Of a DNA stretch of 21,764 bases, positions 1-7,953 are shown in pieces. Every line of letters begins with the position of its first letter. The first letter of the stretch is position 1. Location: NCBI GenBank assembly GCA_028869035.1, contig JAGWTL010000010.1, positions 1 through 21,764 of the forward strand, in the 5' to 3' direction. Made by a program: the position numbers and the translations under genes. The notes beneath the pieces are model-generated. The model made no database searches. It worked only from the letters and a program-made list of their open reading frames with translations, and was not told the origin of the DNA. This DNA is from Burkholderiales bacterium (GTDB lineage: Bacteria > Pseudomonadota > Gammaproteobacteria > Burkholderiales > Burkholderiaceae_C).

Positions 1-38
1 GCGCCGATGATGATGTAGTCGAACGTCATGTCGCTCAT
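1..38 (-). CDS. Start of an FAD-dependent oxidoreductase (probably GMC family), cut by the window edge
   Basis: Only the first 12 complete codons and part of the next are present. They read M-S-D-M-T-F-D-Y-I-I-I-G plus a probable Ala, the first beta strand and first glycine of a Rossmann FAD-binding fold. The spelling FDYIIIGA is typical of choline dehydrogenase-like GMC oxidoreductases, but other FAD enzymes start alike, so the family is inferred. A GAGG ribosome-binding site lies just upstream of the ATG. The gene lies downstream of mmsA on the same strand, separated by a repeat-bearing gap of 123 bp, so the two may be cotranscribed. Confidence 0.55.
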   Translation of the reverse strand, partial: MSDMTFDYIIIG

Positions 39-74
39 CGCAGAGACCTCAATACGCTAACCAAGCCAAATCGG

Positions 75-160
75 GGGCCACCGCGGAACCGGCTTTGCCG
101 GTCCGCCAGTGGCGTCCCTCTGGGGGGGAAGGCGGCCTTCGGGCCGACTCAGGGGGCTTC
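75..160. repeat. GC-rich dispersed repeat in the mmsA 3' region, with two hairpins
   Basis: The segment directly after the mmsA stop codon is built from folded pieces: a CCGGC-TTT-GCCGG hairpin at 88-102, extended by GCGG/CCGC arms at 83-106, and a CGGCC-TTCG-GGCCG tetraloop hairpin at 133-146, with G-runs and two near-copies of CTCNGGGGG between and after them. From memory, very similar stretches occur many times between genes in Comamonadaceae genomes; that family assignment is recollection, whereas the hairpins are seen directly. Transcribed from mmsA it would form a structured 3' end that could stop transcription or protect the message. Confidence 0.6.
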
Positions 161-161
161 T

Positions 162-1673
<1,512 letters not shown>

Positions 1674-1710
1674 GATGAAGTCTCCACGGGGATGGCGAAG
1701 TGTCGGAGAA

Positions 1711-1729
1711 ATTGGAGCGTTTTTCCAAT
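1711..1729. promoter_or_regulatory. Inverted repeat ATTGGA-N7-TCCAAT, candidate LysR operator
   Basis: Perfect 6-bp arms with a 7-bp spacer lie in the AT-rich 91-bp gap between divergent mmsA and the LysR-type gene. It sits just upstream of the extended -10 element of the regulator and 38 bp before the mmsA start codon, so one bound dimer could act on both genes. The core does not show an exact T-N11-A, so the assignment rests on position and symmetry. Confidence 0.5.
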
Positions 1730-1745
1730 GATTTGCACAAAATGA

Positions 1746-1754
1746 TGGTATAAA
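1746..1754 (+). promoter_or_regulatory. Extended -10 promoter element of the LysR gene
   Basis: TGG directly followed by TATAAA forms an extended -10 element. Its predicted transcription start, about 1761, is only about 4 nt before the ATG at 1765. No Shine-Dalgarno sequence precedes that ATG, so a leaderless or nearly leaderless message is predicted. No good -35 box is seen at 17 bp, as is usual for extended -10 promoters. Confidence 0.45.
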
Positions 1755-1764
1755 TTTTTCAAAT

Positions 1765-2661
1765 ATGGCCGCGCCTGCTGATCCCCAGACCCTGCGCGCC
1801 TTCGTCGCCGTCGCGCGCGAAGGCAATGTGTCGCGCGCTGCTGCGCGCCTGCACTTGAGCCAGCCCGCCGTGAGCCTGCAGCTCAAGGCGCTGGCCGAAA
1901 GCACGGGCCTGAGCCTCTTCACCCGCACCCCGCACGGTCTGGCCCTCACGCCTGACGGCGCGGCCCTGCTGCCGCAGGCCGAGAAGGCGCTGGCCGCACT
2001 GGCCGACTTTGGCCAGGCGGCACTCAGCCTGCACAGCACGGTGCGCGGCAGGTTGCGCATCGGCACCATCCTCGACCCGGAGTTCATTCGCCTCGGTGCT
2101 TTTCTCAAGGAACTGGTGGAAACCGCGCCGCAGATCGAAACCGAGCTGCGTCAGGGCATGAGCGGCGAGGTGCTGGCGCAGATCGGGCGCGGCGAACTGG
2201 ATGTCGGTTTCTACCTGGGCTTGCCGGGGGAAACGCAGGAGGGGCCGTACGAGGCGCGCGTGCTTTCGCACTTCAGCTACCGCGTAATGGCGCCCGCCGG
2301 CTGGGGCGAACAGGTGCTGGGCCGCGACTGGAAGGCCCTGGCCGCGCTACCCTGGATCGCCACACCCCCGGCCTCGGCCCACCACCGTCTTTTGGCGGGT
2401 GTGTTTGCGCCCTTAGGCGTGAGCCCGCGCCAGGTGGCACTGGTGGACCAGGAGGCGTCGATGCTGGATCTGGTGCGCTCGGGCGTGGGCCTGTCCCTGG
2501 TGCGCGAGTCCATCGCCATCACCGAGGCGCAGGCCCGCGGCCTGGTGGTGGCGGACCGGGTCAGCCTGGAGTGCCAGCTGTGCTTTGTCAGCCTGCGCGC
2601 GCGGCGCGGGGAGCCGGTGGTGGCCAGTGCGTGGACGGCGTTGGGGCAGGTGTGGCGGTGA
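1765..2661 (+). CDS. LysR-type transcriptional regulator, divergent from mmsA
   Basis: A 298-residue protein of standard LTTR length. The N-terminal winged helix-turn-helix (about residues 8-67) contains NVSRAAARLHLSQPAVSLQ, the recognition-helix signature, followed by GLSLFTRTPHGLALTPDG. A linker helix leads to a periplasmic-binding-protein-like effector domain from about residue 90 (GRLRIGTI) onwards. The effector is unknown; the divergent arrangement with mmsA points to control of that gene, possibly in response to a branched-chain or semialdehyde metabolite. The ATG at 1765 is the only sensible start, although it has no ribosome-binding site. Confidence 0.9.
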   Translation: MAAPADPQTLRAFVAVAREGNVSRAAARLHLSQPAVSLQLKALAESTGLSLFTRTPHGLALTPDGAALLPQAEKALAALADFGQAALSLHSTVRGRLRIGTILDPEFIRLGAFLKELVETAPQIETELRQGMSGEVLAQIGRGELDVGFYLGLPGETQEGPYEARVLSHFSYRVMAPAGWGEQVLGRDWKALAALPWIATPPASAHHRLLAGVFAPLGVSPRQVALVDQEASMLDLVRSGVGLSLVRESIAITEAQARGLVVADRVSLECQLCFVSLRARRGEPVVASAWTALGQVWR

Positions 2662-2758
2662 GGGTTTGAAAGGCTGGCGCCGGCAGGCTGGCTTGTATTG
2701 AGTTCGATCAGGTCAAAACGCAAGACCCCATGCGCACTCTAAACCTCGGCGATGATGG

Positions 2759-2788
2759 TTGCTTCTCGTATCGCATCCGCAATACAAT
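2759..2788 (+). promoter_or_regulatory. Promoter of the toxin-antitoxin operon
   Basis: TTGCTT (2759-2764), an 18-bp spacer and TACAAT (2783-2788) form a good sigma-70 promoter. The predicted start of transcription, about 2795, coincides with the A of the antitoxin ATG, and no Shine-Dalgarno sequence is present, so the transcript may be leaderless. Confidence 0.6.
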
Positions 2789-2794
2789 CGGCAC

Positions 2795-3076
2795 ATGAAG
2801 ACAGCCACCATCCCCCCCATTCGCGTTGAGCCGGAATTCCGAAACGAATTGGAAGGTGTTCTGACGCCGGGAGAGACGCTGTCCGAATTCATCGAGAACG
2901 CGGTTCGTGCAACGGTGGCCATGCGCAAGAACCAGGCGGAATTCCTTCGGCGTGGCATCGCCGCGATTGAAGAAACCCGGCGCACGGGTGCCGGCATCCC
3001 CGCCGAGGCAGTCGTGGGCAAGCTGGAAGCCAAATTGGCTACCGCAAGACAGCAGCAGGCTCGGCGTGCTCGATGA
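2795..3076 (+). CDS. Antitoxin-like protein (YlcI/YnfO-like) of a type II toxin-antitoxin pair
   Basis: A 93-residue protein beginning MKTATIPPIRVEPEF. The N-terminal strand followed by two helices (GETLSEFIENAVRATVAMRKNQ) fits a ribbon-helix-helix DNA-binding module, and the charged, helical C-terminal third (from about residue 65) would wrap the toxin. It resembles small proteins annotated YlcI/YnfO-like that sit next to RelE/ParE toxins; this is recognition by eye. It overlaps the toxin gene by ATGA, normal for antitoxin-toxin operons. The start at 2795 is chosen over 2759 because the protein family begins here and the promoter lies between the two. Confidence 0.75.
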   Translation: MKTATIPPIRVEPEFRNELEGVLTPGETLSEFIENAVRATVAMRKNQAEFLRRGIAAIEETRRTGAGIPAEAVVGKLEAKLATARQQQARRAR

Positions 3077-3390
3077 AGTACCAGGTCGTGTTCAGCCGGG
3101 CGGCCGATGAAGACCTGGAAAGACTGTTTGATTTTGCTCTCCAGCGCGCACTTGAAAGTGAATCCGGTGACCTGACGTTGCCAGAGCGGGCCCTGGAGGC
3201 GATCAAACATGGCGTCGCCTTCCTGAGCGCCTCTCCGTTTGCCTGCCGTAAGGCAGGAGACAGTCCTTTCGTGCGCGAACTCGTCATCCCCTTCGGAAGT
3301 TCAGGCTACGTGGCCTTGTTCGAGGTTGTGGATGACAAGCGGGTCATCATCGGCGCCATACGCCATCAACGCGAAGACGACTACCACTGA
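3073..3390 (+). CDS. RelE/ParE-family toxin
   Basis: A 105-residue protein with the ParE/RelE fold pattern: an N-terminal strand MKYQVVFSRAADEDLERLFDFA with two helices, then a C-terminal sheet with the conserved FVRELVIPFGSSGYVALFEVVDDKRVIIGAIRHQREDDY. The ending xxIxAIRHQREDDY is typical of ParE-like toxins, which act on DNA gyrase; RelE members cleave mRNA on the ribosome, so the target is uncertain. It is translationally coupled to the antitoxin by a 4-nt overlap. Confidence 0.85.
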   Translation: MKYQVVFSRAADEDLERLFDFALQRALESESGDLTLPERALEAIKHGVAFLSASPFACRKAGDSPFVRELVIPFGSSGYVALFEVVDDKRVIIGAIRHQREDDYH

Positions 3391-3469
3391 CCAGTGGGCG
3401 GTGGGCGCGCGCATGGGGCGGACACGCGTGTAGCCCCTCGGACCGCGCTGGGTCAGCTATCCAATCCTC

Positions 3470-3497
3470 GACAGACGGGAAAATGAATCTGTCCCCT
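3470..3497. repeat. Possible REP-like remnant (GACAGA-N12-TCTGTC with CCCC tail)
   Basis: A 6-bp inverted repeat followed by CCCCTTT includes AATCTGTCCCCTTT, a string I associate with termini of REP elements mobilised by Y1-type (RAYT) transposases. No transposase gene remains nearby. The association is from memory, so confidence is low. Confidence 0.3.
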
Positions 3498-3675
3498 TTC
3501 TAAACTCCAACGAAGAGACGCCAGGCGAGCGAGAGCGACACGCGAGGCTGGAAGCGGAGGCGAAAGCGGCAAAGAGGGTCTGTGGGCTGAGCCCGACCCA
3601 ATGCTGCCGTGGGACTGCCGACAACTAGGGAAGAAGCGCCAGAAGTGCAGATAAGCACCAGTTGCCTGGAGTCAG

Positions 3676-3691
3676 GATTTCATTTGAAATC
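3676..3691. repeat. Inverted repeat GATTTCA-TT-TGAAATC
   Basis: Perfect 7-bp arms around a 2-bp centre, 40 bp before the start codon of the next gene. It may be an operator for that gene or a chance palindrome in this AT-richer segment. Confidence 0.4.
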
Positions 3692-3731
3692 GCATCTGTA
3701 GGCCTGATTCGAAAGAGAAAAGGGGGCGCTA

Positions 3732-4415
3732 ATGAAACGAGTTTTGATGACCATCGCAGCAGTCTGGTTCGCGGGCGCTGTCGTGATGTCAATTTACTAT
3801 GAGGCTGCCCTGAGAGCAGGTTGCATCAAAGAGCAAGGGTTGCTCAAAGGCCTCTTTGGGTGTGACGAGTACCCCAAGACCGCGCCCGGCTATACCGGGA
3901 TGCAGTGGGGTTTTCTGGCGCGGGGCCTTGCCTGGCCGTATTTTGTGGTGGCTGGCTCCCCCTCTGATTCGTCTGCGAGAAAGGCGGGAGCTTGGGAGGC
4001 ACTCGACGGCGGTACGCCGTTCACCGTAGCAACGTCGATTTCGATATCAAAGGATGATGACGTCAGGGCCATCCTGCTCGTCCACTTCAATCCTAAGAAT
4101 TCGTGCAATCCTGAGTTGAGTTTGCTCGCGGTTGCCAACGGAAGGCTCGGAGAACCCGTGGCGCAAGACAAGACCTCAACGCGCCTTCGCATTTCCGTCG
4201 GCGGCCTCGTCCAAAAGGAGTACCCCTCCGTCTTTACGAGGTACACCTCCGGTTTGGAATACGCAATGAGGCTTGACGAGATCCTCTTAAAGGAAATGCA
4301 TGTCGAAAAAGTATTCGCTGTGATGCCAAGTGGCACGCCAAATACCTGGATTTTCCCCCTGGATGGATTCGGGCTGACAGGAGATGCCCAGCGCGAAGCC
4401 TGCCTGAAGGTATAG
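3732..4415 (+). CDS. Membrane-anchored protein of unknown function
   Basis: A 227-residue protein with one hydrophobic segment at about residues 5-25 (a signal anchor, or an uncleaved signal since no clear AxA site follows), then a soluble domain probably in the periplasm. C31 and C43 lie soon after the anchor and could form a disulfide, with C119 and the near-terminal C224 as further cysteines. I recognise no domain. A GGGGGCG run upstream gives a weak ribosome-binding site. The codon use is less GC-rich than in the catabolic genes around it, in line with an acquired segment. The gene ends 45 bp before the convergent HAD gene. Confidence 0.65.
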   Translation: MKRVLMTIAAVWFAGAVVMSIYYEAALRAGCIKEQGLLKGLFGCDEYPKTAPGYTGMQWGFLARGLAWPYFVVAGSPSDSSARKAGAWEALDGGTPFTVATSISISKDDDVRAILLVHFNPKNSCNPELSLLAVANGRLGEPVAQDKTSTRLRISVGGLVQKEYPSVFTRYTSGLEYAMRLDEILLKEMHVEKVFAVMPSGTPNTWIFPLDGFGLTGDAQREACLKV

Positions 4416-4460
4416 CGCATCTACGCGTTTTACTCTTAACATCTTGTACTGTTACGAATG

Positions 4461-4892
4461 CTAAAAGCGAGATTCACACCACCGGGCAAATTGCCTCGCC
4501 ATTTCGGCATTCAAGCCAACCGTCTTGTCCGTGATGAATGCCCGATTGCACGATGACCTGTAGTTGTCCCGGTCATCGTCGAGAGCCACCCAAGCGGCAG
4601 CGGAGGTGGCGCTCTCGGCTAACCACGCTTCGATTTCCTTCTGTCGTCCACCAGTCTCTGGAAGGTCTTCCGAGGGCCAGACGGGCGTCTTATCAATGAC
4701 GAAACGACCTAGGTCACCCAGCTTCTGAGCCATGGCCTGCACGCTGTAGACCTCCCGCCAAGTGCTAGAGATGACGACCTGAAGTTCAAGCTCCGCGACT
4801 ATCGGTACCAAGTACTTGGCGAAGCGCAGGTCTCTCGGTGGCTCGCTCGTGTGCAACACGCCGTCGAAGTCCAGAAAGAGATAACGATTCAT
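4461..4892 (-). CDS. Small HAD-fold hydrolase (HAD_SAK-like)
   Basis: A 143-residue protein that starts MNRYLFLDFDGVLHT: D8 and D10 are the nucleophile and general acid of HAD motif I (DxD). Motif II is the Ser of VVISSTWR and motif IV is the acidic ALDDDRDNY cluster. The short capless layout resembles the HAD domain found in 'Swiss army knife' RNA-repair proteins and stand-alone copies on mobile DNA. Substrate is unknown; a nucleotide or RNA 5'/3' end phosphate is possible by analogy only. The start at 4892 is set by the motif and an AAAGG site about 10 nt upstream; the frame stays open further upstream without similarity. Confidence 0.78.
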   Translation of the reverse strand: MNRYLFLDFDGVLHTSEPPRDLRFAKYLVPIVAELELQVVISSTWREVYSVQAMAQKLGDLGRFVIDKTPVWPSEDLPETGGRQKEIEAWLAESATSAAAWVALDDDRDNYRSSCNRAFITDKTVGLNAEMARQFARWCESRF

Positions 4893-4974
4893 GGATAGAG
4901 AACCTTTCGAGTGCAGGAGGAGGTACGGCCGTCCAAGGTTCAACCCCTCGCAATCATGTTGCTCAGGGTGCAGC

Positions 4975-5412
4975 CTAGACAATCAGTTTTATAGCCGGTG
5001 AAAGCCACATGAAGTTCATGGAGCGTTCAACCGGGGCGCGGGACTCAACAACTAGAACGGGAGCGAGACTAAACAATTTCGCCGGATAAGCGGTTTCCAG
5101 AGCCATCAGGGGCTGACTTGGAACCTCTGCTTTGGGAGGCGTCGGCGCGGCGTCAGGCGTTGCCGGCGTTCTGGAGTTTCCAAATCGCGGAATCGCAATC
5201 TCTGGTGCAGGATTAACCTGTTCGTCTGTCAGAGGCGACGACGTAGCCTCGGCGGCTCTGCTTGGAGGCATGGTCCAGTCGCCAAGTTTGCGAGGATTAA
5301 AGGGCACAGCGGAAGCCTTTGCGGGCGTACTCAACGGTTCCCGCTGCGCATCTCTTTTGAAGAGGTCAGGCTGTTTTGTCGGAGAGCTTCCTTTGTTATC
5401 CGAGGTCAGCAT
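4975..5412 (-). CDS. Possible proline-rich hypothetical protein
   Basis: An open frame of 145 codons on the strand of its neighbours. The predicted product is disordered and rich in Pro, Ala, Ser and Thr in the first 105 residues, with a more hydrophobic end (LFSLAPVLVVESR and SMNFMWLSPAIKLIV). No domain is recognised and no clear ribosome-binding site precedes the ATG. It lies between the HAD gene and the DASS transporter. It may be a real accessory gene, the stump of a longer one, or chance; if it is not a gene, 4893-5434 is an empty 542-bp gap. Confidence 0.35.
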   Translation of the reverse strand: MLTSDNKGSSPTKQPDLFKRDAQREPLSTPAKASAVPFNPRKLGDWTMPPSRAAEATSSPLTDEQVNPAPEIAIPRFGNSRTPATPDAAPTPPKAEVPSQPLMALETAYPAKLFSLAPVLVVESRAPVERSMNFMWLSPAIKLIV

Positions 5413-5434
5413 CAGGAAACAGGCCCTTCGCGTC

Positions 5435-6946
5435 TCACCTTGTTAAATACCCCATCCACTGCCAGTACGTCGCTCCAAGCAGCAAGACCAGCGCAAACCC
5501 AATCACCGTGAGCACCAGCCCCGTGCGCACGAAGTCCCTCACGGCAAAGGTGTCGGTGCCGTAGGCCACCATGTTCTGCGGCGCATTGACCGGCAGGATG
5601 AAGCCGAAGCTCACCACGAACTGCAGCAGCATGGTCATGCCCACCAGGTTCATGGGCGCGGCGTCGGGGCCGCCGGCGATCTGCTGCAGCACGCTGATCA
5701 TGATGGGGATCATGGCCGAGGCCAGGGCGGTGGCGCTGGCAAAACCCAGATGCACCACGATCAGGAACAGCGCGAGCAGGGCCAGGATCATGAAGGCCGA
5801 GGCACCGGCCAGGCCGAGGTTGGCGACGATGATGTCGGCCAGCCAGGCAGCAGCCTTGGTCTGCAGGAGCGCGGTGCCCAGGCTGATGCCGGTGCCGAAG
5901 AGCACGATGGTGCCCCACGGAATGCGCGACTGCGCCTGCTTCCAGCCCATGACACCGATGCCGGGGGTGAACATCAGCGCGATGGCGGCGATGGTGGTGG
6001 ACGAGGTGTCGAAGGGGTGCAGCACCTTCTCGGTGGCCCAGAAGGCCAGCAGGGTGAGGGTGATAAACAGCAGTTTCTTCTCGGCCCAGCTCATCGGTCC
6101 CAGGGCATGCAGGGCCAGGCGGATGGTTTCCTTGCCGCCGGCGATCTCCTTGCTCTCGGGCGGCATCATCCTGATCATCACGAAGTACAGGGCGATGGAC
6201 ATTAGGATGGACCAGGGCGCCGCGGCAATCAGCCAGTCGCTCCAGGTGATGGTCTGGCCGTAGGCCTTCTCGATGAAGCCGATGGCCACCATGTTCTGCG
6301 CGGCCGCGGTCTTCACGCCCACGTTCCAGATCGAGGCGGACTGGGCCGTGGCGATCATCAGCATGCCGGCGAAACGCGAGCGCCGGTCCACGCCGAAGGC
6401 CAGGATGATGCCCATGACGATGGGCACCAGGCAGGCCACGCGCGCCGTGGTCGAAGGCACCAGGAAGGACAGCACGATGCCCACCAGGATGGCGCCGATC
6501 AGCACGCGGTTGGTCCGCGCGCCGACTTTGGACAGGATGAAGAGGGCAATGCGCTTGTCCAGCCCGGTGATGGTCATGGCCGCCGAGAGGAAGCAGGCCG
6601 CGACGACGAGGGCCAGCGCCGTGTTGGCAAAGCCGCCCAGGGCCAGCGTGAGCGCCGGCCCGGTGCCCAGCACGGCCTCGGGCTTGGCCGCATTGGGCGC
6701 CAAACCTAGCATGAAGGCCATGAGGGCAGTGATGAGCACGGCGCTGATGGCGTAGTCCACCGCTTCGGTCACCCACAGGATGACGGAGAACAGCAGCAGG
6801 CCCAGCATGATCTGGCCGGCCACCGGCAGCGCTGCCGGTTTGGGCAGGAGCATGACGATGATCAGGCCGGCGAGGGCCGCCAGCAGCCCGTAGACGTTGA
6901 CGGATTCGCGCGCTGGCTCGCGGCTCGCAGCTTCATTCGATGCCAT
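5435..6946 (-). CDS. DASS/SLC13-family anion transporter
   Basis: A 503-residue inner-membrane protein with about a dozen hydrophobic segments in the two-repeat layout of the divalent anion:sodium symporter family, which imports succinate, malate, citrate or sulfate. The two substrate/cation motifs, normally Ser-Asn-Thr, read STT (165-167, VPSTTARVACLVPI) and SAT (GFASATALASAMIPI), so the central Asn is missing in both. This may change the coupling ion or make it an exchanger; that is inference. An AGGAGG ribosome-binding site precedes the ATG at 6946. A perfect FNR box upstream suggests induction when oxygen is low. The exact substrate cannot be told, but a dicarboxylate or tricarboxylate is most likely. 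Confidence 0.88.
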   Translation of the reverse strand: MASNEAASREPARESVNVYGLLAALAGLIIVMLLPKPAALPVAGQIMLGLLLFSVILWVTEAVDYAISAVLITALMAFMLGLAPNAAKPEAVLGTGPALTLALGGFANTALALVVAACFLSAAMTITGLDKRIALFILSKVGARTNRVLIGAILVGIVLSFLVPSTTARVACLVPIVMGIILAFGVDRRSRFAGMLMIATAQSASIWNVGVKTAAAQNMVAIGFIEKAYGQTITWSDWLIAAAPWSILMSIALYFVMIRMMPPESKEIAGGKETIRLALHALGPMSWAEKKLLFITLTLLAFWATEKVLHPFDTSSTTIAAIALMFTPGIGVMGWKQAQSRIPWGTIVLFGTGISLGTALLQTKAAAWLADIIVANLGLAGASAFMILALLALFLIVVHLGFASATALASAMIPIMISVLQQIAGGPDAAPMNLVGMTMLLQFVVSFGFILPVNAPQNMVAYGTDTFAVRDFVRTGLVLTVIGFALVLLLGATYWQWMGYLTR

Positions 6947-6979
6947 GGCGGTCTCCTCCTGTGGTGGAATGGTCAGCGC

Positions 6980-6985
6980 ATGCTA
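6980..6985 (-). promoter_or_regulatory. -10 box (TAGCAT) of the DASS transporter promoter
   Basis: On the minus strand TAGCAT gives a predicted transcription start near 6973, 26 nt before the start codon. The centre of the FNR box is then about 41 bp upstream, the class II activator position, which removes the need for a -35 box; none is seen. Confidence 0.5.
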
Positions 6986-7006
6986 CGCCCCGCACCGGGG
7001 TGCTTC

Positions 7007-7020
7007 TTGATGTGCATCAA
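7007..7020. promoter_or_regulatory. FNR/ANR box, perfect match (TTGAT-N4-ATCAA)
   Basis: TTGATGTGCATCAA matches the FNR/ANR/DNR consensus at all ten fixed positions. It is centred at 7013.5, between the end of the crotonase gene and the transporter start, and only the transporter has its promoter here. Dnr/CRP-like relatives bind similar sites, so the factor is not certain. Confidence 0.75.
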
Positions 7021-7050
7021 ATGCCGACCCTATCGGGCGCGGCGAACGGC

Positions 7051-7833
7051 TCAGCGCCCGGGCCAGACCGGCTTGCGTTTTCCCTTGAAGGCGGCCTGGC
7101 CTTCTTTCGCGTCCTCCGTCAGCGTGAAGAGGGCGATCTGGCTTTCGGTGAAGGACATGGCTTCCTCGAAGGCCATGGTCTCAATCTTTTTCATGGTGTA
7201 CAGGCCACGACGGATGGCGGCGGGCGACTTGTCGAGCAGGCGCTCCAGCAGCCACTGCAGGCGCACGTCGACATCGTCGTCCATGTAGTTCACCAGGCCG
7301 TACTCCAGTGCCTGTGCCGAATCCAGCGGCTCGCCGGTCAGGCACAGTTCGGCCAGCTTGCGGCGCGGGATCTGGTGCTGCAGCACGCTGAGCACCTGGG
7401 CCGGGAACACGCCGACCTTCACCTCGGGCAGGCCAAAGACCGCGTGGCGCGCCGCCACCGCCAGGTCGCACATGCCCAGCAGGCCCATGCCGCCGGCCAT
7501 GCAGGCGCCGTTGACGCGCGCGATCAGCGGCACGGTGCTGGCCTTGGCGGCGCGCAGCACACGCGCCACGTGGCCCTGCGGTTCGGAATAGTCGGTGGTG
7601 AAGGCCTGGTCGGCCTGCAGGTCGGCGCCGGCGCAGAAGGCCTTGTCACCCGCGCCCGTGACGACGATGGCACGGACCTCGCGCTGCTGCTGGGCGCCGT
7701 CGATGGCACGGGCCATGGCGGCCAGCACTCCATGGCTGACGGCATTGCGGCGCGCCTCACGGTGGATGATGAGCCACAGCGCGGGGCCGCGTTGTTCGAC
7801 CAGCAACTCGTCGGTGGCGGGGGTGGCGCTCAT
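7051..7833 (-). CDS. Enoyl-CoA hydratase/isomerase (crotonase) family protein
   Basis: A 260-residue protein of standard crotonase length. The oxyanion-hole segments are GDKAFCAGADLQ (residues 62-73) and NGACMAGGMGLLGMCD (108-123). In mitochondrial hydratase two glutamates (E144 and E164) activate water; here the first position is G117, while the second, E137 in FGLPE, is kept. The spacing of 20 residues agrees, so the loss looks real. A hydratase using one Glu, an isomerase or another crotonase reaction is therefore possible. The start at 7833 has AGGAG in front; an in-frame ATG 8 codons upstream would place that site inside the gene. It runs divergently from the MCE operon. Confidence 0.88.
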   Translation of the reverse strand: MSATPATDELLVEQRGPALWLIIHREARRNAVSHGVLAAMARAIDGAQQQREVRAIVVTGAGDKAFCAGADLQADQAFTTDYSEPQGHVARVLRAAKASTVPLIARVNGACMAGGMGLLGMCDLAVAARHAVFGLPEVKVGVFPAQVLSVLQHQIPRRKLAELCLTGEPLDSAQALEYGLVNYMDDDVDVRLQWLLERLLDKSPAAIRRGLYTMKKIETMAFEEAMSFTESQIALFTLTEDAKEGQAAFKGKRKPVWPGR

Positions 7834-7849
7834 GGGCTCTCCTGTGGCG

Positions 7850-7861
7850 TGCATGCATGCA
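7850..7861. repeat. 12-bp perfect palindrome TGCATGCATGCA
   Basis: It lies 17 bp upstream of the crotonase start codon in the 120-bp divergent gap to the MCE operon. It could be an operator or a chance SphI/NsiI-like palindrome; no regulator is encoded beside it. Confidence 0.3.
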
Positions 7862-7953
7862 ATGTCGCTATTGTGGCGGTGAAATCCGCAGGGCCCGCAC
7901 CAGGGCTGGCTTACTATCGGGGTCCAGCCCCCAACATCAACAAAAACGCTGTC

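Larger units (their letters stand above)
3391..3731. other. 341-bp stretch without a recognised gene
   Basis: The gap between the toxin and the next protein holds a possible REP-like remnant (3470-3497), an open frame without a start codon from the TAG at about 3431 to the TAG at 3626-3628, and a perfect inverted repeat (3676-3691). That open frame includes an ERERHARLEAEAKAAKRV run that looks helical; it could be the debris of a lost gene, but no family is recognised. Base composition is lower in GC than in flanking genes. Confidence 0.5.

Noticed and set aside
3073..3390. Toxin pair as part of a larger phage-defence system
   Set aside because: No defence effector, restriction or CRISPR gene is nearby; the pair looks like an ordinary type II module.
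5132..5446. 104-codon plus-strand frame opposite the proline-rich ORF
   Set aside because: No similarity or ribosome-binding site, and it runs into the end of the DASS gene on the other strand; the minus-strand frame is the better candidate.
5412..6776. 454-codon frame on the minus strand within the DASS transporter
   Set aside because: Out-of-frame shadow, rich in Arg, His and Gly; the transporter frame has proper membrane segments and a ribosome-binding site.
6940..7953. Upstream extension of the MlaE-type permease frame across the crotonase gene
   Set aside because: The stretch is antisense to a complete crotonase gene; permease family similarity begins at 7954.
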